A stretch of 64,000 nucleotides of DNA, taken from assembly GCA_963698165.1 (NCBI GenBank), contig CAVOPT010000008.1:1-64000 (forward strand), read 5' to 3'. The notes under the pieces were generated by a model that worked only from the letters and a program-made list of their open reading frames with translations, had not been told where the DNA came from and did not search any database. A program made the position numbers and the translations under genes. Positions 8,302-18,051 of the stretch are shown piece after piece. How positions within the stretch are numbered: position 1 is the stretch's first letter; every line of letters starts with the position of its first letter. The DNA comes from JAAYUJ01 sp963698165. GTDB taxonomy: Bacteria > Desulfobacterota > Syntrophobacteria > Syntrophobacterales > Syntrophobacteraceae.

Positions 8302-9325
8302 TGGGTGAATCCCCTTCCGGCCTGGTCTCTTCCGTTTCGATACGATCGATGGCAGCCTTTGCCGTGCCGCAAAGCCGGGAGTCCTCCTCTTCCGCCATCC
8401 GTCGGAGGTCGGGGAGGGCCGGGGCGGCGGCGGGTCCGAAGCTCGAGAGGGCGATGGCACTGTTGACCCGAACCGTCGGATCCTCATCGGATAGCAGGCG
8501 CACAAGGACCGGGACGGCCTCATCCGGGTTCGCCCCGATTCTTGCCACGCTGAGGGCCGCCGCTCCACGCACCTTGGTCGAAGGATCTTCGGTGCAGGCA
8601 AGAACCGCGGAAACGGAATCCCTTGCCAATTCACCCAGGAGCCCCAGGCGTTCCAGGCATACCTCTCTTGTCCCCTCGTCCCCCTGCGCGAGCACCTGGA
8701 GCATCACAGGGAGCCTTGCCGCGGGATCTTCCGAGGTTTTCATGAGGGCTGCGAGGCAGGCCAGCCGGACCATGGGTTCGGGTGACGAGAGGGCGGTTTG
8801 TTCAAGGGCCCCAGCCGCTTCCTCCGCCTCCGCCCCGATCTGTTCCAGGGCGCCGGCTGCCGCCGAGGCGGTTCCTGGTTGGGGTGACCCGAGGGCTTCC
8901 CGGAGAGCCGGCACGGCCTCACGACCGATTTTTCCGAGGGCGTAGCCCGCGTGCCAGCGCAGCGCATCTTCAGGGGAATCCAGACATCGGCGGAGTCCAT
9001 CGACAGCCTGGGCCGCATCGGGGCCCAGGCGTCCCAGGGCCATGGCCGATGCAATGCGGATCGGCGTGGGTTGATGCTCCAAGAGGCCCCTTGCGACGGA
9101 GTCCACTGCGTCGGCTCCTCCCAGCGCAAGGACTTCCACGGCCATTCTGCGAACCTCGTGGCTGGGATCGTCGAGGCACCTTGCGACGAGTTCCTTTTCA
9201 GGCATGGCCGCCGGGCCTGCGAGGTAGACTTCGGCAAGGGCCCCCAGGCGGACGGCGTCTGCCGGGTCCTTGAGGCGTGAGCCCACGGGAGGCGTTGTTT
9301 CCTTCGTTTCCGGCTGTTCGGTCAT
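8288..9325 (-). CDS. HEAT-repeat protein downstream of VgrG
   Basis: The ATG overlaps the vgrG stop (TGATG arrangement), giving 345 residues; the frame remains open upstream, but that part is antisense-frame vgrG. After a short acidic leader the protein is built from about ten HEAT/armadillo-type helical repeats of about 31-38 residues, with recurring D(P/E)xxxVR, AAxALGxIG and AVPxL patterns. HEAT solenoids bind proteins. Translational coupling to vgrG suggests a T6SS spike adaptor or chaperone-like role, but that is inference; other scaffold functions are possible. No signal peptide or catalytic motif was seen. Confidence 0.8.
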   Translation of the reverse strand: MTEQPETKETTPPVGSRLKDPADAVRLGALAEVYLAGPAAMPEKELVARCLDDPSHEVRRMAVEVLALGGADAVDSVARGLLEHQPTPIRIASAMALGRLGPDAAQAVDGLRRCLDSPEDALRWHAGYALGKIGREAVPALREALGSPQPGTASAAAGALEQIGAEAEEAAGALEQTALSSPEPMVRLACLAALMKTSEDPAARLPVMLQVLAQGDEGTREVCLERLGLLGELARDSVSAVLACTEDPSTKVRGAAALSVARIGANPDEAVPVLVRLLSDEDPTVRVNSAIALSSFGPAAAPALPDLRRMAEEEDSRLCGTAKAAIDRIETEETRPEGDSPSGNT

Positions 9326-11220
9326 CACGCGAGGTTCCCGATTCCCGGCGAGTAAGAGGGAGACACCACCCCAATGCTGGCCATGAGGGTTGTGCACTGG
9401 ACAATACCCGCGACCTGAACCATGGGGGTAGCCAGGGTGATGGAGCCTGACGAAATGGTGACGCTGGGCGCAGTGATGGATACGGGCCCCGCTGAGCTGA
9501 TGGTGAGCCCAGAAGGACCGATGGTGATGGTGGCGCCCTTCATCCACTGGATGGTGACATCCTGCATGACGGTCACGTCCTGCTTTTTCTGGACGGTCTT
9601 CTTGTCGTTTCCATCGATGCTGAACGTGTGGTCGTTCCTCACCGTGTGGCTCTCGTCGTGCTCCACCTCGATGGTGTTGTCGTACTCCGCGTGGAGGTAC
9701 ACTTCCTCCTGGCCCTTCTTGTCCTCGAAGCGGAACTCGTTGAATCCGCCTCCCCCGATGGTCGAGTCGGACTTGATGGTGCTCCTGGTCTTTTCCGCCG
9801 TGAGGTCCAACGGGGGCATGTTGGATTTGTGGTAGACGCAGCCGATGACGATGGGGCGGTCGGCATCTCCCTCCAGGAAATCCACAATCACCTCCTGGCC
9901 GATGCGCGGGATGAACATGGCACCCCACTTGGGGCCCGCCCAAAGCTGCCCGACGCGGATCCAGCAGGAGCTCTTCTCATCCTTCTTGCCTTTCCTGTCC
10001 CAGTGGAACTGCACCTTGATGCGGCCCAGTTCGTCGGTGTAGATCTCCTCTCCCTGGGGGCCGGTGACCACGGCGGTCTGCGTTCCGTGGACCCTCGGCT
10101 TCACGGCTCTCGGCAGGGGGCGGAAAGGGGTGTCGAAGGGAATGCACCGGAATTGGTTCTGGTAGACAAATTCCCCGGCGGCGGCCGCGACGACGCCGGG
10201 ATAGTTCACTCCCTGGGCCGCCGAATGTTCGATGGCGGTGAGCACGTACGCCTTGTTGTTCATGTCGCCCCGGTAGTGGTCCTTCAGAGTGAAGCGATAT
10301 CCCGTGGTGAAGGCCCTGCAGTCGCTGCTGCCGATGATGATGGTGATCTGGGCTTCCTCGGATTCCATGCGGACCGTGGTGAGCTGTTCCCCTCGGCCCT
10401 TGTTGGGGTAAAGTCCGGGATAGTCGTAGATCTCCCGTTCCCCCGGTCCGGAAGTTTGGCGGCTGGAGACATCGGTCTTGAGATCGGTTTTCGGCATCAT
10501 GTAGTTGTAGTCGTTCAAGGCGCATTTCCCCGAGCGCACCTGCTGGGTTTTCTCGAGTGCCGTGATGACGTCCTCTTCCATGAAGCCGCCGGTGCTCACT
10601 TGATACCGGGCGTCTTCCTGGCCGGGGCAGGGCTGGTGGCCGGCGGGGGAATCGGAGAGCACCATGGTGTGCTTCCCCTGCTCGTGCTCGAAATAGTACG
10701 TGATGCCCTCCTCCTCCAGGAGCCGAGAGATGAAGTTGAAGTCCGTCTCCCGGTATTGCACGCAGTAGGTGCGCGGTTCATAGCTCTTCTGCAGGTTCAG
10801 CTTGAAGTCCGTGAATTTCCTCTCCGTGAAAACTTTCTCCACAATGTCCGGTGTGGAGAGCTCCTGGAAGATCTTCACGTCGGCATAACGGTGCAGGAGC
10901 CAAAACCAGGGCACGATGGTCGCCGTGTAGTAGCTGAAGTGGGGATCGCTTCCCGCTTCCTCTCCCCCTCTTCCCTGGGAAAAGTGGGAGACGATGCCGT
11001 TGAAATACCGTTTGCTCCCGTCGGCCAGGACGATGGAAACGGTCACATTCTTCCCCACGATGCTCTCGAAGGAGATGTTGTGGTTCTCCGAGATCATGTC
11101 CAGTTCGAAGCTGAACGGAGTGGACAGCTCCTCCGCCCCTCGAAATGCGATGAGCAAGAGAGCATCCCTTCCCAGCGGCGTGTCGACGGCGATGAGTCGG
11201 TTTTCTTGAGTGAGAGGCAT
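9325..11220 (-). CDS. vgrG: T6SS spike protein VgrG (TssI)
   Basis: The 631-residue protein matches VgrG: gp27-like N-terminal domains (FRGAEELSTPFSFELD, then YCVQYRETDFNFISRLLEEEGITYYFEHE), the gp5 OB-fold (GRIKVQFHWDR, then CWIRVGQLWAG, then PRIGQEVIVDFLEGD) and a C-terminal triple-stranded beta-helix ending near residue 631 without an obvious added effector domain. It trimerises to tip the Hcp tube and is injected into target cells. Effectors therefore probably bind non-covalently, possibly through the downstream HEAT protein or a PAAR protein encoded elsewhere. The gene is separated from clpV by 226 bp. Confidence 0.96.
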   Translation of the reverse strand: MPLTQENRLIAVDTPLGRDALLLIAFRGAEELSTPFSFELDMISENHNISFESIVGKNVTVSIVLADGSKRYFNGIVSHFSQGRGGEEAGSDPHFSYYTATIVPWFWLLHRYADVKIFQELSTPDIVEKVFTERKFTDFKLNLQKSYEPRTYCVQYRETDFNFISRLLEEEGITYYFEHEQGKHTMVLSDSPAGHQPCPGQEDARYQVSTGGFMEEDVITALEKTQQVRSGKCALNDYNYMMPKTDLKTDVSSRQTSGPGEREIYDYPGLYPNKGRGEQLTTVRMESEEAQITIIIGSSDCRAFTTGYRFTLKDHYRGDMNNKAYVLTAIEHSAAQGVNYPGVVAAAAGEFVYQNQFRCIPFDTPFRPLPRAVKPRVHGTQTAVVTGPQGEEIYTDELGRIKVQFHWDRKGKKDEKSSCWIRVGQLWAGPKWGAMFIPRIGQEVIVDFLEGDADRPIVIGCVYHKSNMPPLDLTAEKTRSTIKSDSTIGGGGFNEFRFEDKKGQEEVYLHAEYDNTIEVEHDESHTVRNDHTFSIDGNDKKTVQKKQDVTVMQDVTIQWMKGATITIGPSGLTISSAGPVSITAPSVTISSGSITLATPMVQVAGIVQCTTLMASIGVVSPSYSPGIGNLA

Positions 11221-11446
11221 GGGACATCACCTTTCTACCATCTATCCTGAATAACCATTTCCTTGATCCGAAACGGGATTGATATTCTGTGAACTCCACC
11301 GCAGGTCCGAGTGTGCAGCTCATCAGAACCAAGCGTCCAGTATCGAATTCGTCATGCTCGTGGAGGAGGCCATCCAGGGTTCTTGGGATTCCCGCCTTGG
11401 CCGGCATGGAGTTTGATATTCAGATACCCTTTGGTGTGGAGCTGCA

Positions 11447-14089
11447 TTAAGTTATGGTGAACTCAAAGCCCCCATCGCCCACCGTCACCTTCACCTCCTT
11501 GAATTTTTCTTCCGCGGCCATTCTGGAAAGCAGCTCCCGGGACATTTCGGGAAGGAGCGTCCTGGTGAGGATGTGGTCCACGTTCCTTGCACCGCTCTCC
11601 ACCTCGGTGCAGCGGCTCGCAACGGATTCGATGAGGGATTCGTCGTAGACGAAGGCCACGTTCTGATTCTCTTTCATGCGCCTGGCGATGCGGTCCAGCT
11701 TCAGCTTCACGATGCGCCGCATGTTCCGGTCGGTGATGGGGAAGTAAGGCACCACGATGAGCCGCCCGAGGAATGCCGGCTTGAAGTGCTTCTGGAGCTC
11801 CGGGCGCAGCATTTCCCGGAGGGCTTCGGCGGCCGGAGCGGTCTCCTCGTCGGAGCAGACCTTCATGATGAGATCCGTCCCCACATTGGAGGTGAGGATG
11901 ATGAGGGTGTTCTTGAAGTCGATGCGCCTTCCTTCTCCGTCTTCCAGGGTGCCCTTGTCGAAGACCTGGTAGAAGAGCTCCATCACATCGGGGTGAGCCT
12001 TTTCCACTTCATCGAGCAGCACGACGCTGTAAGGCCTCTTGCGGACCGCTTCCGTGAGGACCCCTCCCTCGCCGTAGCCCACGTAGCCGGGGGGAGACCC
12101 CTTGAGCCCCGAGACGGTGTGTGCCTCCTGGTATTCGGACATGTTGATGGTGATGACGTTGTCCTCACCCCCGTAGAGGAGCTCCGAAAGCGCCAGGGCG
12201 GTTTCCGTCTTTCCGACCCCGCTTGGGCCCACCATGAGAAAGACCCCCGTGGGCTTGGACGGGTCCTCGATGCGGGCGTGGGCGGTTTGGATTCTCTCGG
12301 CTACGGCAGCCAGGGCGTGCTCCTGCCCGATGATGCGCTTCCCCAGGAGCTCCCCGAGGCTCAGCACGGTCTCGATTTCATCGGTGAGCATGCGCCCGGT
12401 GGGGATTCCCGTCCAGCCCGAGATGACTTCGGAGATGGTCTGGGCATCCACGGAGGTCTGCATGAGGGGTGCGTCTGCCTGAACCTCGGAGAGCTCCTTT
12501 TCCACCTCTTTCAGCTGCCCCTGCTTTTCGGCTAGTGACCCGGCATCGGCTCCGTCTGCGCCGTGGATTTCCTGGATTTCCTGGCGCAGGGCGATGATGC
12601 GTCCGGAGATTTCCGATTCCTTTTTCCACCGTTCGTTGAGGGTTTCCAATTCTTTCTGGACGGATTCCATTTCGGCGGCGAGGGCTTGCAGACGCTCCCC
12701 GCGATCGCGGCCCATGAGGGATTCCCGCTCCAGAAGCTTCATCTCCCGCTCGATCTGACCGATGCGTCGCGTGGCTCCCTCGACGGCCGGCGGGATCGTG
12801 TTGAGGCCGATGGCAATCCGGGCGCAGGCGGTATCCAGGACACTCACCGACTTGTCCGGAAGCTGGCGTGCCGTGATGAAGCGCCTGGAGAGGCGCACGG
12901 CATCCACCAGGGCCTCGTCGGTGATCATGACTTGGTGGTGCTTTTCAAGAAATGGGGCGATGGCCCGCATCATGACCAGGGCGTTGGCTTCATCGGGCTC
13001 CTCCACCTTGACGACCTGGAAGCGCCTGGCGAGGGCGGCGTCCTTTTCAAAATACTTCTTGTATTCAGACCATGTGGTTGCGGCGATGGTGCGAAGCTCA
13101 CCCCGGGCCAGGGCGGGTTTGAGGAGGTTCGCGGCGTCACCGGACCCCGCGGAGCCGCCGGCCCCAATGAGGGTGTGGGCTTCGTCGATGAAGAGAATGA
13201 TGGGGACGGGCGAGGCCTTCACCTCGTTGATGACGGATTTCAGCCGGTTCTCAAATTCCCCCTTGATGCCCGCCCCGGCCTGGAGCAGCCCGAGGTCGAG
13301 GGTGCGCACCTCCACGTTTCTCAGGGGCGGGGGGATGTCTCCTTCTGCGATCCGCAGGGCGAATCCTTCCACGACGGCGGTCTTGCCCACTCCGGCCTCC
13401 CCGGTGAGGATGGGGTTGTTCTGCCTTCGCCGGATGAGGATGTCCACCATCTGGCGGATCTCCGAATCCCTTCCCAGCACGGGATCGACTTCACCTCTCC
13501 TGGCTCGTTCCGTGAGGTTGATGGTGTACATATCCAAAGCCTTGGTGCCGGCGGACAGAGGCCGGTCGGCGGGCAAATCCCGCGCCGCGGCGGTTTTGGC
13601 CTGATCGGCCTCCTCCCGTGATCCGGATGTGAGGTCGGGAAGGTGCTCGCCAAGAGTCTCCAGGGAGATCTTCCGAAAGGATTCGGAGCTTTCCCTGAGC
13701 ATCCTCGCCGTTTCCTCGTTTCCGAGGAGCGCGAGGACTATGTGGCCTGAGCGAATGGCCGGGGCCTGGTAGTCGACGGAAGCGACCAGCCAGGAGTCCT
13801 GAATCATGCGGGGTATGCGGGGGGAGAGGGCCGGGGTTCTCGCGTTGCCGGTCTTGAAACCCTCCATGGTGCGCGTCAGGTCCGCTGTCAGGCGGGCTTC
13901 GTTGATTTCGAAATGTCTCAGGATCTTTTGAAAATCGGTGTTGGGGACCTCCAGCAATTTGAGAAAGAAATGCTCAAGGTCCACCTCATAGTGAGTGTGG
14001 GACAGGCAAAGGCCTGCAGCCGATTCCAGGGCGCTCCGGCACGTGGTGTTCAACTTGCCAATCAGTGATTTGAGATTCGATTTCGGCAT
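11447..14089 (-). CDS. clpV: T6SS sheath-disassembly ATPase ClpV (TssH)
   Basis: This 880-residue AAA+ ATPase of the ClpB/ClpV type has an N-terminal repeat domain (1-150), a first Walker A GEAGVGKT (230-237) with IDEAH (301-305), a shorter-than-ClpB coiled-coil middle domain (about 440-540), and a second Walker A GPSGVGKT (621-628) with a LLDEVEKAHP Walker B. It uses ATP to extract and recycle contracted TssB/TssC sheaths. A GGAGATCC site precedes the ATG. Membership in the tss gene block separates it from housekeeping ClpB. Confidence 0.96.
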   Translation of the reverse strand: MPKSNLKSLIGKLNTTCRSALESAAGLCLSHTHYEVDLEHFFLKLLEVPNTDFQKILRHFEINEARLTADLTRTMEGFKTGNARTPALSPRIPRMIQDSWLVASVDYQAPAIRSGHIVLALLGNEETARMLRESSESFRKISLETLGEHLPDLTSGSREEADQAKTAAARDLPADRPLSAGTKALDMYTINLTERARRGEVDPVLGRDSEIRQMVDILIRRRQNNPILTGEAGVGKTAVVEGFALRIAEGDIPPPLRNVEVRTLDLGLLQAGAGIKGEFENRLKSVINEVKASPVPIILFIDEAHTLIGAGGSAGSGDAANLLKPALARGELRTIAATTWSEYKKYFEKDAALARRFQVVKVEEPDEANALVMMRAIAPFLEKHHQVMITDEALVDAVRLSRRFITARQLPDKSVSVLDTACARIAIGLNTIPPAVEGATRRIGQIEREMKLLERESLMGRDRGERLQALAAEMESVQKELETLNERWKKESEISGRIIALRQEIQEIHGADGADAGSLAEKQGQLKEVEKELSEVQADAPLMQTSVDAQTISEVISGWTGIPTGRMLTDEIETVLSLGELLGKRIIGQEHALAAVAERIQTAHARIEDPSKPTGVFLMVGPSGVGKTETALALSELLYGGEDNVITINMSEYQEAHTVSGLKGSPPGYVGYGEGGVLTEAVRKRPYSVVLLDEVEKAHPDVMELFYQVFDKGTLEDGEGRRIDFKNTLIILTSNVGTDLIMKVCSDEETAPAAEALREMLRPELQKHFKPAFLGRLIVVPYFPITDRNMRRIVKLKLDRIARRMKENQNVAFVYDESLIESVASRCTEVESGARNVDHILTRTLLPEMSRELLSRMAAEEKFKEVKVTVGDGGFEFTIT

Positions 14090-14212
14090 GGAAGGATCTC
14101 CTTTGAGAGGGAGTCACGAAAGCACCAAGCTCACGAAGGCGCCAAAAAGGTGCAGGGGAGTGAATCCAGCGTGTCTTTCCCTGCTATGCTCCTTCGTCTT
14201 CTCGCGAGCCCC

Positions 14213-15232
14213 CTACGGTTTCTGGAACACCACCAGCGGATCTTCCCGATGGGTGAAATCAGGATGTTTCAGCCACGTGGACCAGCCCAGGCGGGGGGAT
14301 TCCGGCGTTTCCATGCCGAGAATACACGTCGGCACTTCCTGCCGCTTCAACAAAACCCCGATGTCGAATTCGTACTCGATTCCCACCATGTAACGCACCA
14401 GGGAGAATGCGGGGCGCAGCATCTCTCCCGACGGGAGGAACCGGAGAAAATGCCTGTAACCAAGGGGACCGATGTCAACGCGGAACTTGGTCTGGCTCTC
14501 CCAGGCATGGCTTCCGCACACTGCATTCACGCCCAGGCTTCCGTTGGCCGCTCCCAGCCGCGTCTGGTCTTCGACGTCGACGGGGACAAGGCGATTGATG
14601 AACTGCTGGACCTGAACGCGGGTGTCGCTGAAATACCGCACGGTGGACTCGATGGCGGCAACACAGGGAGAAGGTCTCGACAGGAGTCCACTGTGGAAGA
14701 TGAGGGATTCGAGGGGGAGGTTGAGACGGCCCGCGAGTCCGGGAGTCCCGAGGCCGATGAGGCACAGCAGGTAGCGTGACAACCTGTCCCTGGCGCCGGG
14801 CAGGTAATTCTCCGGGAATCGGTACCGCTTCCATGCCAGGTAAAACAGCGTGACCAGGCGGTGGTGGAAGATGTCCAGAAACTCGGTGAAGCTGAAATCC
14901 CTGTTGCGGTTCCTCTGGATGGCCAGTTCGTTGATCCATTGGGGAAGGACTCCCGATGGGCCGACCAGGCCGAGGAAGGCCACTTCCATCTTGAACCGGT
15001 CTCCGACTCCGTCCGGTTCCATGCCCGCAATGTCGCTCGGAGGAAACTGGAACCCCGGCTTCACCGCAAAGCGCACCGGTTCCTGGGCGGGAGTGAGGGT
15101 TTCTCCCAGGCGCTTCTTTTCCGGGAAGAGGGACTCCAGCAAATGGACCGCCTTGTAGAACGAAAAACTGTAGAATTCGCTGAGGAGGCGGTCGATCAGA
15201 GGAGGATCCGATTGCCATTCCTGGGGGGCCAC
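14213..15232 (-). CDS. tssG: T6SS baseplate protein TssG
   Basis: The 339-residue protein matches TssG (ImpH/VasB): a short FYSFxKAVHLLE N-terminal motif, then FPPSDI, then the conserved GLVGPSGVLPQWINE and EFLDIFHHRLVTLFYLAWKRYR segments. With TssE, TssF and TssK it makes the baseplate wedge. The GTG start lies inside tssF (37-bp overlap), which implies translational coupling. A 123-bp gap before clpV contains short CACGAAGGC-like repeats of unknown meaning. Confidence 0.95.
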   Translation of the reverse strand: MAPQEWQSDPPLIDRLLSEFYSFSFYKAVHLLESLFPEKKRLGETLTPAQEPVRFAVKPGFQFPPSDIAGMEPDGVGDRFKMEVAFLGLVGPSGVLPQWINELAIQRNRNRDFSFTEFLDIFHHRLVTLFYLAWKRYRFPENYLPGARDRLSRYLLCLIGLGTPGLAGRLNLPLESLIFHSGLLSRPSPCVAAIESTVRYFSDTRVQVQQFINRLVPVDVEDQTRLGAANGSLGVNAVCGSHAWESQTKFRVDIGPLGYRHFLRFLPSGEMLRPAFSLVRYMVGIEYEFDIGVLLKRQEVPTCILGMETPESPRLGWSTWLKHPDFTHREDPLVVFQKP

Positions 15233-17007
15233 TTCCTTAAGGGCTCCTTCCTTTGGAGAACCTTGGCGAAAACCTGGGAGAACGAGTTCACCGACACGTA
15301 CTGGCCAAGAAACCTCTCCAGAACCGATGCGAAAAGAAACAGACCGGCCCCGACGAATTTGTCCTCATCGAATTCCACGGTGGTCTGGACTCCGCGGACA
15401 AAAGACTGGCCGATGCGCTTGGTCACATGATCCGTCCGAAGCGAGGCAATGCCGTTGATTTGTTGTCGGGTCGCCGCGGAATTCTCGAAATCGTAGAGCT
15501 TCAAGATCTCTCGAAGGGCATCCTCGCCACCCTCCACCAGGGAGAGGTAATTGAGGGAGAGGTGGGATATGAGATGCCAGTTGAGGGCCCCGCCAAGTGT
15601 GGGGCGTCTGGTGGGAGTGGGCTTGATCAAAGAAACGATGCGGGAAACCGGGGCAGCCATCTCCACGTCGAAATCCCCGTTGGGGTTCCCGAACGGGAGC
15701 CTTGCGGGGAGGTCCCGGTTGGTGCACGTGCAGTGGACGGTGAGGATTTCCACGGCCGGGTCCACGGGTTTGTAGTACAGATCGGAAAAGGAAAGGAAGA
15801 CCTCTGTTCCGTCATCTCCCTTTCGGCCCGAGGGCTGCCGCTGGAGATGAAAGAACGCGGTATCGCCGGGCCCGAGCTCTTCGTCGAGATGGTGCCTGAT
15901 GGAGTAAAAGGGCCTGAACTCGGTCTCCTTGCCGGGAGAGGAGGGAGGCGAGGCGGTGACCCTGTCGATGCTGAACACCTCGGTGGCACTGAGTCGCCGG
16001 ATGTCGGGGATGACCCGGTACTCCGTCTCCCGCTCCTCCACCCGTATGGGTTCGGCGATGCGCGTGAAGAGGTTTGCCGCGGGAGTGGCGTTGAGACAGA
16101 AGGTCTCCGGGCTGATCACCAGGTTGGCCTTGGGAGATCGGTTCAGATACAGCCACAGGGTCAGGGAATCGCCGCAGTTGGCTTGACGCAGGCGTTCCAG
16201 CCCCACGAGGTCGAAGAAAAGGAACTTTTCGGGAAAGCAGAAGTATTCGAACAGGAGCAGATAGCCGGGAAAAGACCTCTCCGGGAAGGGGATCATGCCT
16301 TCATCCGGGTCGAATCCGACGGGCCTGACGGAATCCGGGCCAAGGGGCACCACGACTGCTTTGCCTTCCCGGTTCGTGGACTCCGCCTCCACGTGGCACA
16401 CGTTGTTGAAAAGAAGTTCATAGAGATGATGGATGTGCTGATGGGCCCCATTGAGGTAGAAGCGCAGGGTCTTCCACTGGAGCTCCGAGAAGCTGATGCT
16501 GTCGAAGGATTTGAGATGGATTCCCAGTACCTGGACGGACCCGCTCACGGGACGCTTGGGGTCTCGGAATTCCACGCCGGTGACTTCCAAGGGCCACAGG
16601 TGGAGGGGATAGCAGGTCGAAAACTGGCAGGGAACTCCTCCCACGGGCTGAGAGTAGAGCCGCGTGTGTTTCTCCACGTGATACCCCGCCGGGGTGATGG
16701 TTTTTCTCGCGGGGTCGAATCGGGCGATGGTCATGGACGGAATGGGGTTGAGATAGTGGGGATAAAGGATGTTGAGAAGAGACTGGGTGATCTCCGGAAA
16801 ATCGTCGTCGATCTTCTTGTGGATCCTCCCGCTGATGAGGGCGAACGCCTCGATCAAGCGCTCCGTGTGAGGATCTTCGCACTTGTCCGGCTCAAGGAGG
16901 AGTCTGCCGGCGATCTTGGGGTACTTCTTGGCAAACTCGGATCCCAGATGCCGCACGAACGTGAGCTCTCTTTCGTAGTAATCCAGCAGGCTGTCATCCA
17001 TCGTCAT
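15196..17007 (-). CDS. tssF: T6SS baseplate protein TssF
   Basis: This 603-residue protein matches TssF (ImpG/VasA). It begins LLDYYERELTFVRHLGSEFAKKYPKIAGRL split by a conserved GR, continues with DPHTERLIEAFALI and ITQSLLNILYPHYLNPIPSM, and has the long beta-rich middle and C-terminal domains of the family. It forms the baseplate wedge core with two copies per TssG. The ATG lies 1 nt after the tssE stop, so it belongs to the same transcript. Confidence 0.95.
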   Translation of the reverse strand: MTMDDSLLDYYERELTFVRHLGSEFAKKYPKIAGRLLLEPDKCEDPHTERLIEAFALISGRIHKKIDDDFPEITQSLLNILYPHYLNPIPSMTIARFDPARKTITPAGYHVEKHTRLYSQPVGGVPCQFSTCYPLHLWPLEVTGVEFRDPKRPVSGSVQVLGIHLKSFDSISFSELQWKTLRFYLNGAHQHIHHLYELLFNNVCHVEAESTNREGKAVVVPLGPDSVRPVGFDPDEGMIPFPERSFPGYLLLFEYFCFPEKFLFFDLVGLERLRQANCGDSLTLWLYLNRSPKANLVISPETFCLNATPAANLFTRIAEPIRVEERETEYRVIPDIRRLSATEVFSIDRVTASPPSSPGKETEFRPFYSIRHHLDEELGPGDTAFFHLQRQPSGRKGDDGTEVFLSFSDLYYKPVDPAVEILTVHCTCTNRDLPARLPFGNPNGDFDVEMAAPVSRIVSLIKPTPTRRPTLGGALNWHLISHLSLNYLSLVEGGEDALREILKLYDFENSAATRQQINGIASLRTDHVTKRIGQSFVRGVQTTVEFDEDKFVGAGLFLFASVLERFLGQYVSVNSFSQVFAKVLQRKEPLRKWPPRNGNRILL

Positions 17008-17008
17008 G

Positions 17009-17485
17009 TCATCTGGATATGATCCACTCCCCCTTGTGAATGTCGAAAAAAGTATCGAACGTGATCGGCTCCGCTATGGGCTCAACCACGAGCATGGCCG
17101 TGATTCTGAACTTGACGCTGCGCTCCCCCGGTGAGGGTGTCTCCACGTGGACGTTCACGTTCCTCAACCGGGGTTCGAAAAGGGAAACCGTCTTTTCGAT
17201 GTCCATGCGCAGTTGCTGGCGCGCCGTGGGGCTCTTGGGATTGTGCGCCGTGTAGTCCTTGAGGCCGTAGACAAAGAGGGAGTTGTTCACCTCCTCATAG
17301 GCTTCAGGGGGGGACACGACGATGCGTCTCGTGTTGAGGAGATTCTCCAGGTCCCTGATGACCCCCCCTCTCATCTGCCCGACGCTCACGAGGCGATATT
17401 GGACAGGCTCACGGGAGAGGCCGGGTTCCTCGTCGATGAGCCTGTCCAGAATGGATGCCTGAAGGCTGTTGTGGTTTTTTTGCAT
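17009..17485 (-). CDS. tssE: T6SS baseplate protein TssE (gp25-like)
   Basis: The 158-residue protein has the gp25/TssE pattern: an ASILDRLID start, IRDLENLLNTRR, and the C-terminal beta-domain with EPRLRNVNVHVE and VKFRITAML. It connects the wedges to the first sheath ring and helps start sheath assembly. It sits 14 bp downstream of hcp and directly before tssF. The length is normal for the family. Confidence 0.94.
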   Translation of the reverse strand: MQKNHNSLQASILDRLIDEEPGLSREPVQYRLVSVGQMRGGVIRDLENLLNTRRIVVSPPEAYEEVNNSLFVYGLKDYTAHNPKSPTARQQLRMDIEKTVSLFEPRLRNVNVHVETPSPGERSVKFRITAMLVVEPIAEPITFDTFFDIHKGEWIISR

Positions 17486-17499
17486 GGTTCAGCGCGTCA

Positions 17500-17997
17500 T
17501 CAACCGCCCTTGTTTGCCTGCAGATCCCAGTTGGCGCTCACCTGGCCGCCGCCGCTGCCGTCTTCGCGCTTCTGCTGGGTGTAGGTCCACTCGATCTTGC
17601 CGTAGTCGAAGGCTACCTCCTCCAGGGGCAAGGTCTCCCCACCCTGGGAAGACCCGCCTCTTCTCACCGAGGTGATGATGCAGTTGCTGAGCTTGTACTC
17701 CATGTACTTCACCTTGTCCCCGCCCGCGCGGCACAGCTCAATCTTGACATCCTTGATGTGCTTTCCCTGGGCGCAGGCCAGGGCGAGCTTGGGAGATGCC
17801 TTGTCCAGGGCTTTCACAATGGAAAAATCCTGGAAATCCGCCCTCTCCGCGGAAGCACCACCCGCCGTGCTCGCCGATGCGGATTTGGGCTGGGAAATCC
17901 CCCAGCTGTAGGAAAGCACCTCGATCCAGTCCTTGTGCTTGTCGTCGGTGCTCTCACCAGGCACGCCGTCGATCTTGATGAATGCGTCGAATGCCAT
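17500..17997 (-). CDS. hcp: T6SS inner-tube protein Hcp (TssD)
   Basis: The 165-residue protein matches Hcp: start MAFDAFIKIDGVPGEST, then WIEVLSYSWGISQP, the extended-loop region, then a beta-rich second half with VAFDYGKIEWTY near the end. Hexamer rings stack into the tube that carries VgrG and effectors. An AAGGAGGGAACC site precedes the ATG. The serine/alanine/glycine stretch SASASTAGGASAE lies in the loop that varies among Hcps. It sits directly after tssC. Confidence 0.96.
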   Translation of the reverse strand: MAFDAFIKIDGVPGESTDDKHKDWIEVLSYSWGISQPKSASASTAGGASAERADFQDFSIVKALDKASPKLALACAQGKHIKDVKIELCRAGGDKVKYMEYKLSNCIITSVRRGGSSQGGETLPLEEVAFDYGKIEWTYTQQKREDGSGGGQVSANWDLQANKGG

Positions 17998-18051
17998 AAC
18001 CGGTTCCCTCCTTGTCGATTAAATGTTCCTGGTTCAAACGCATTTGCCCCT

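Noticed and set aside
9326..9943. N-terminal extension of the HEAT-repeat protein to 551 residues
   Set aside because: It is a His/Arg-rich antiparallel-free frame through vgrG; the ATG overlapping the vgrG stop is the natural start.
5275..11250. Long plus-strand open frames (5275-5925, 6391-7230, 7342-8466, 9628-11250) opposite the minus-strand T6SS tail
   Set aside because: Their translations have no recognisable motifs and lie opposite genes with clear family matches.
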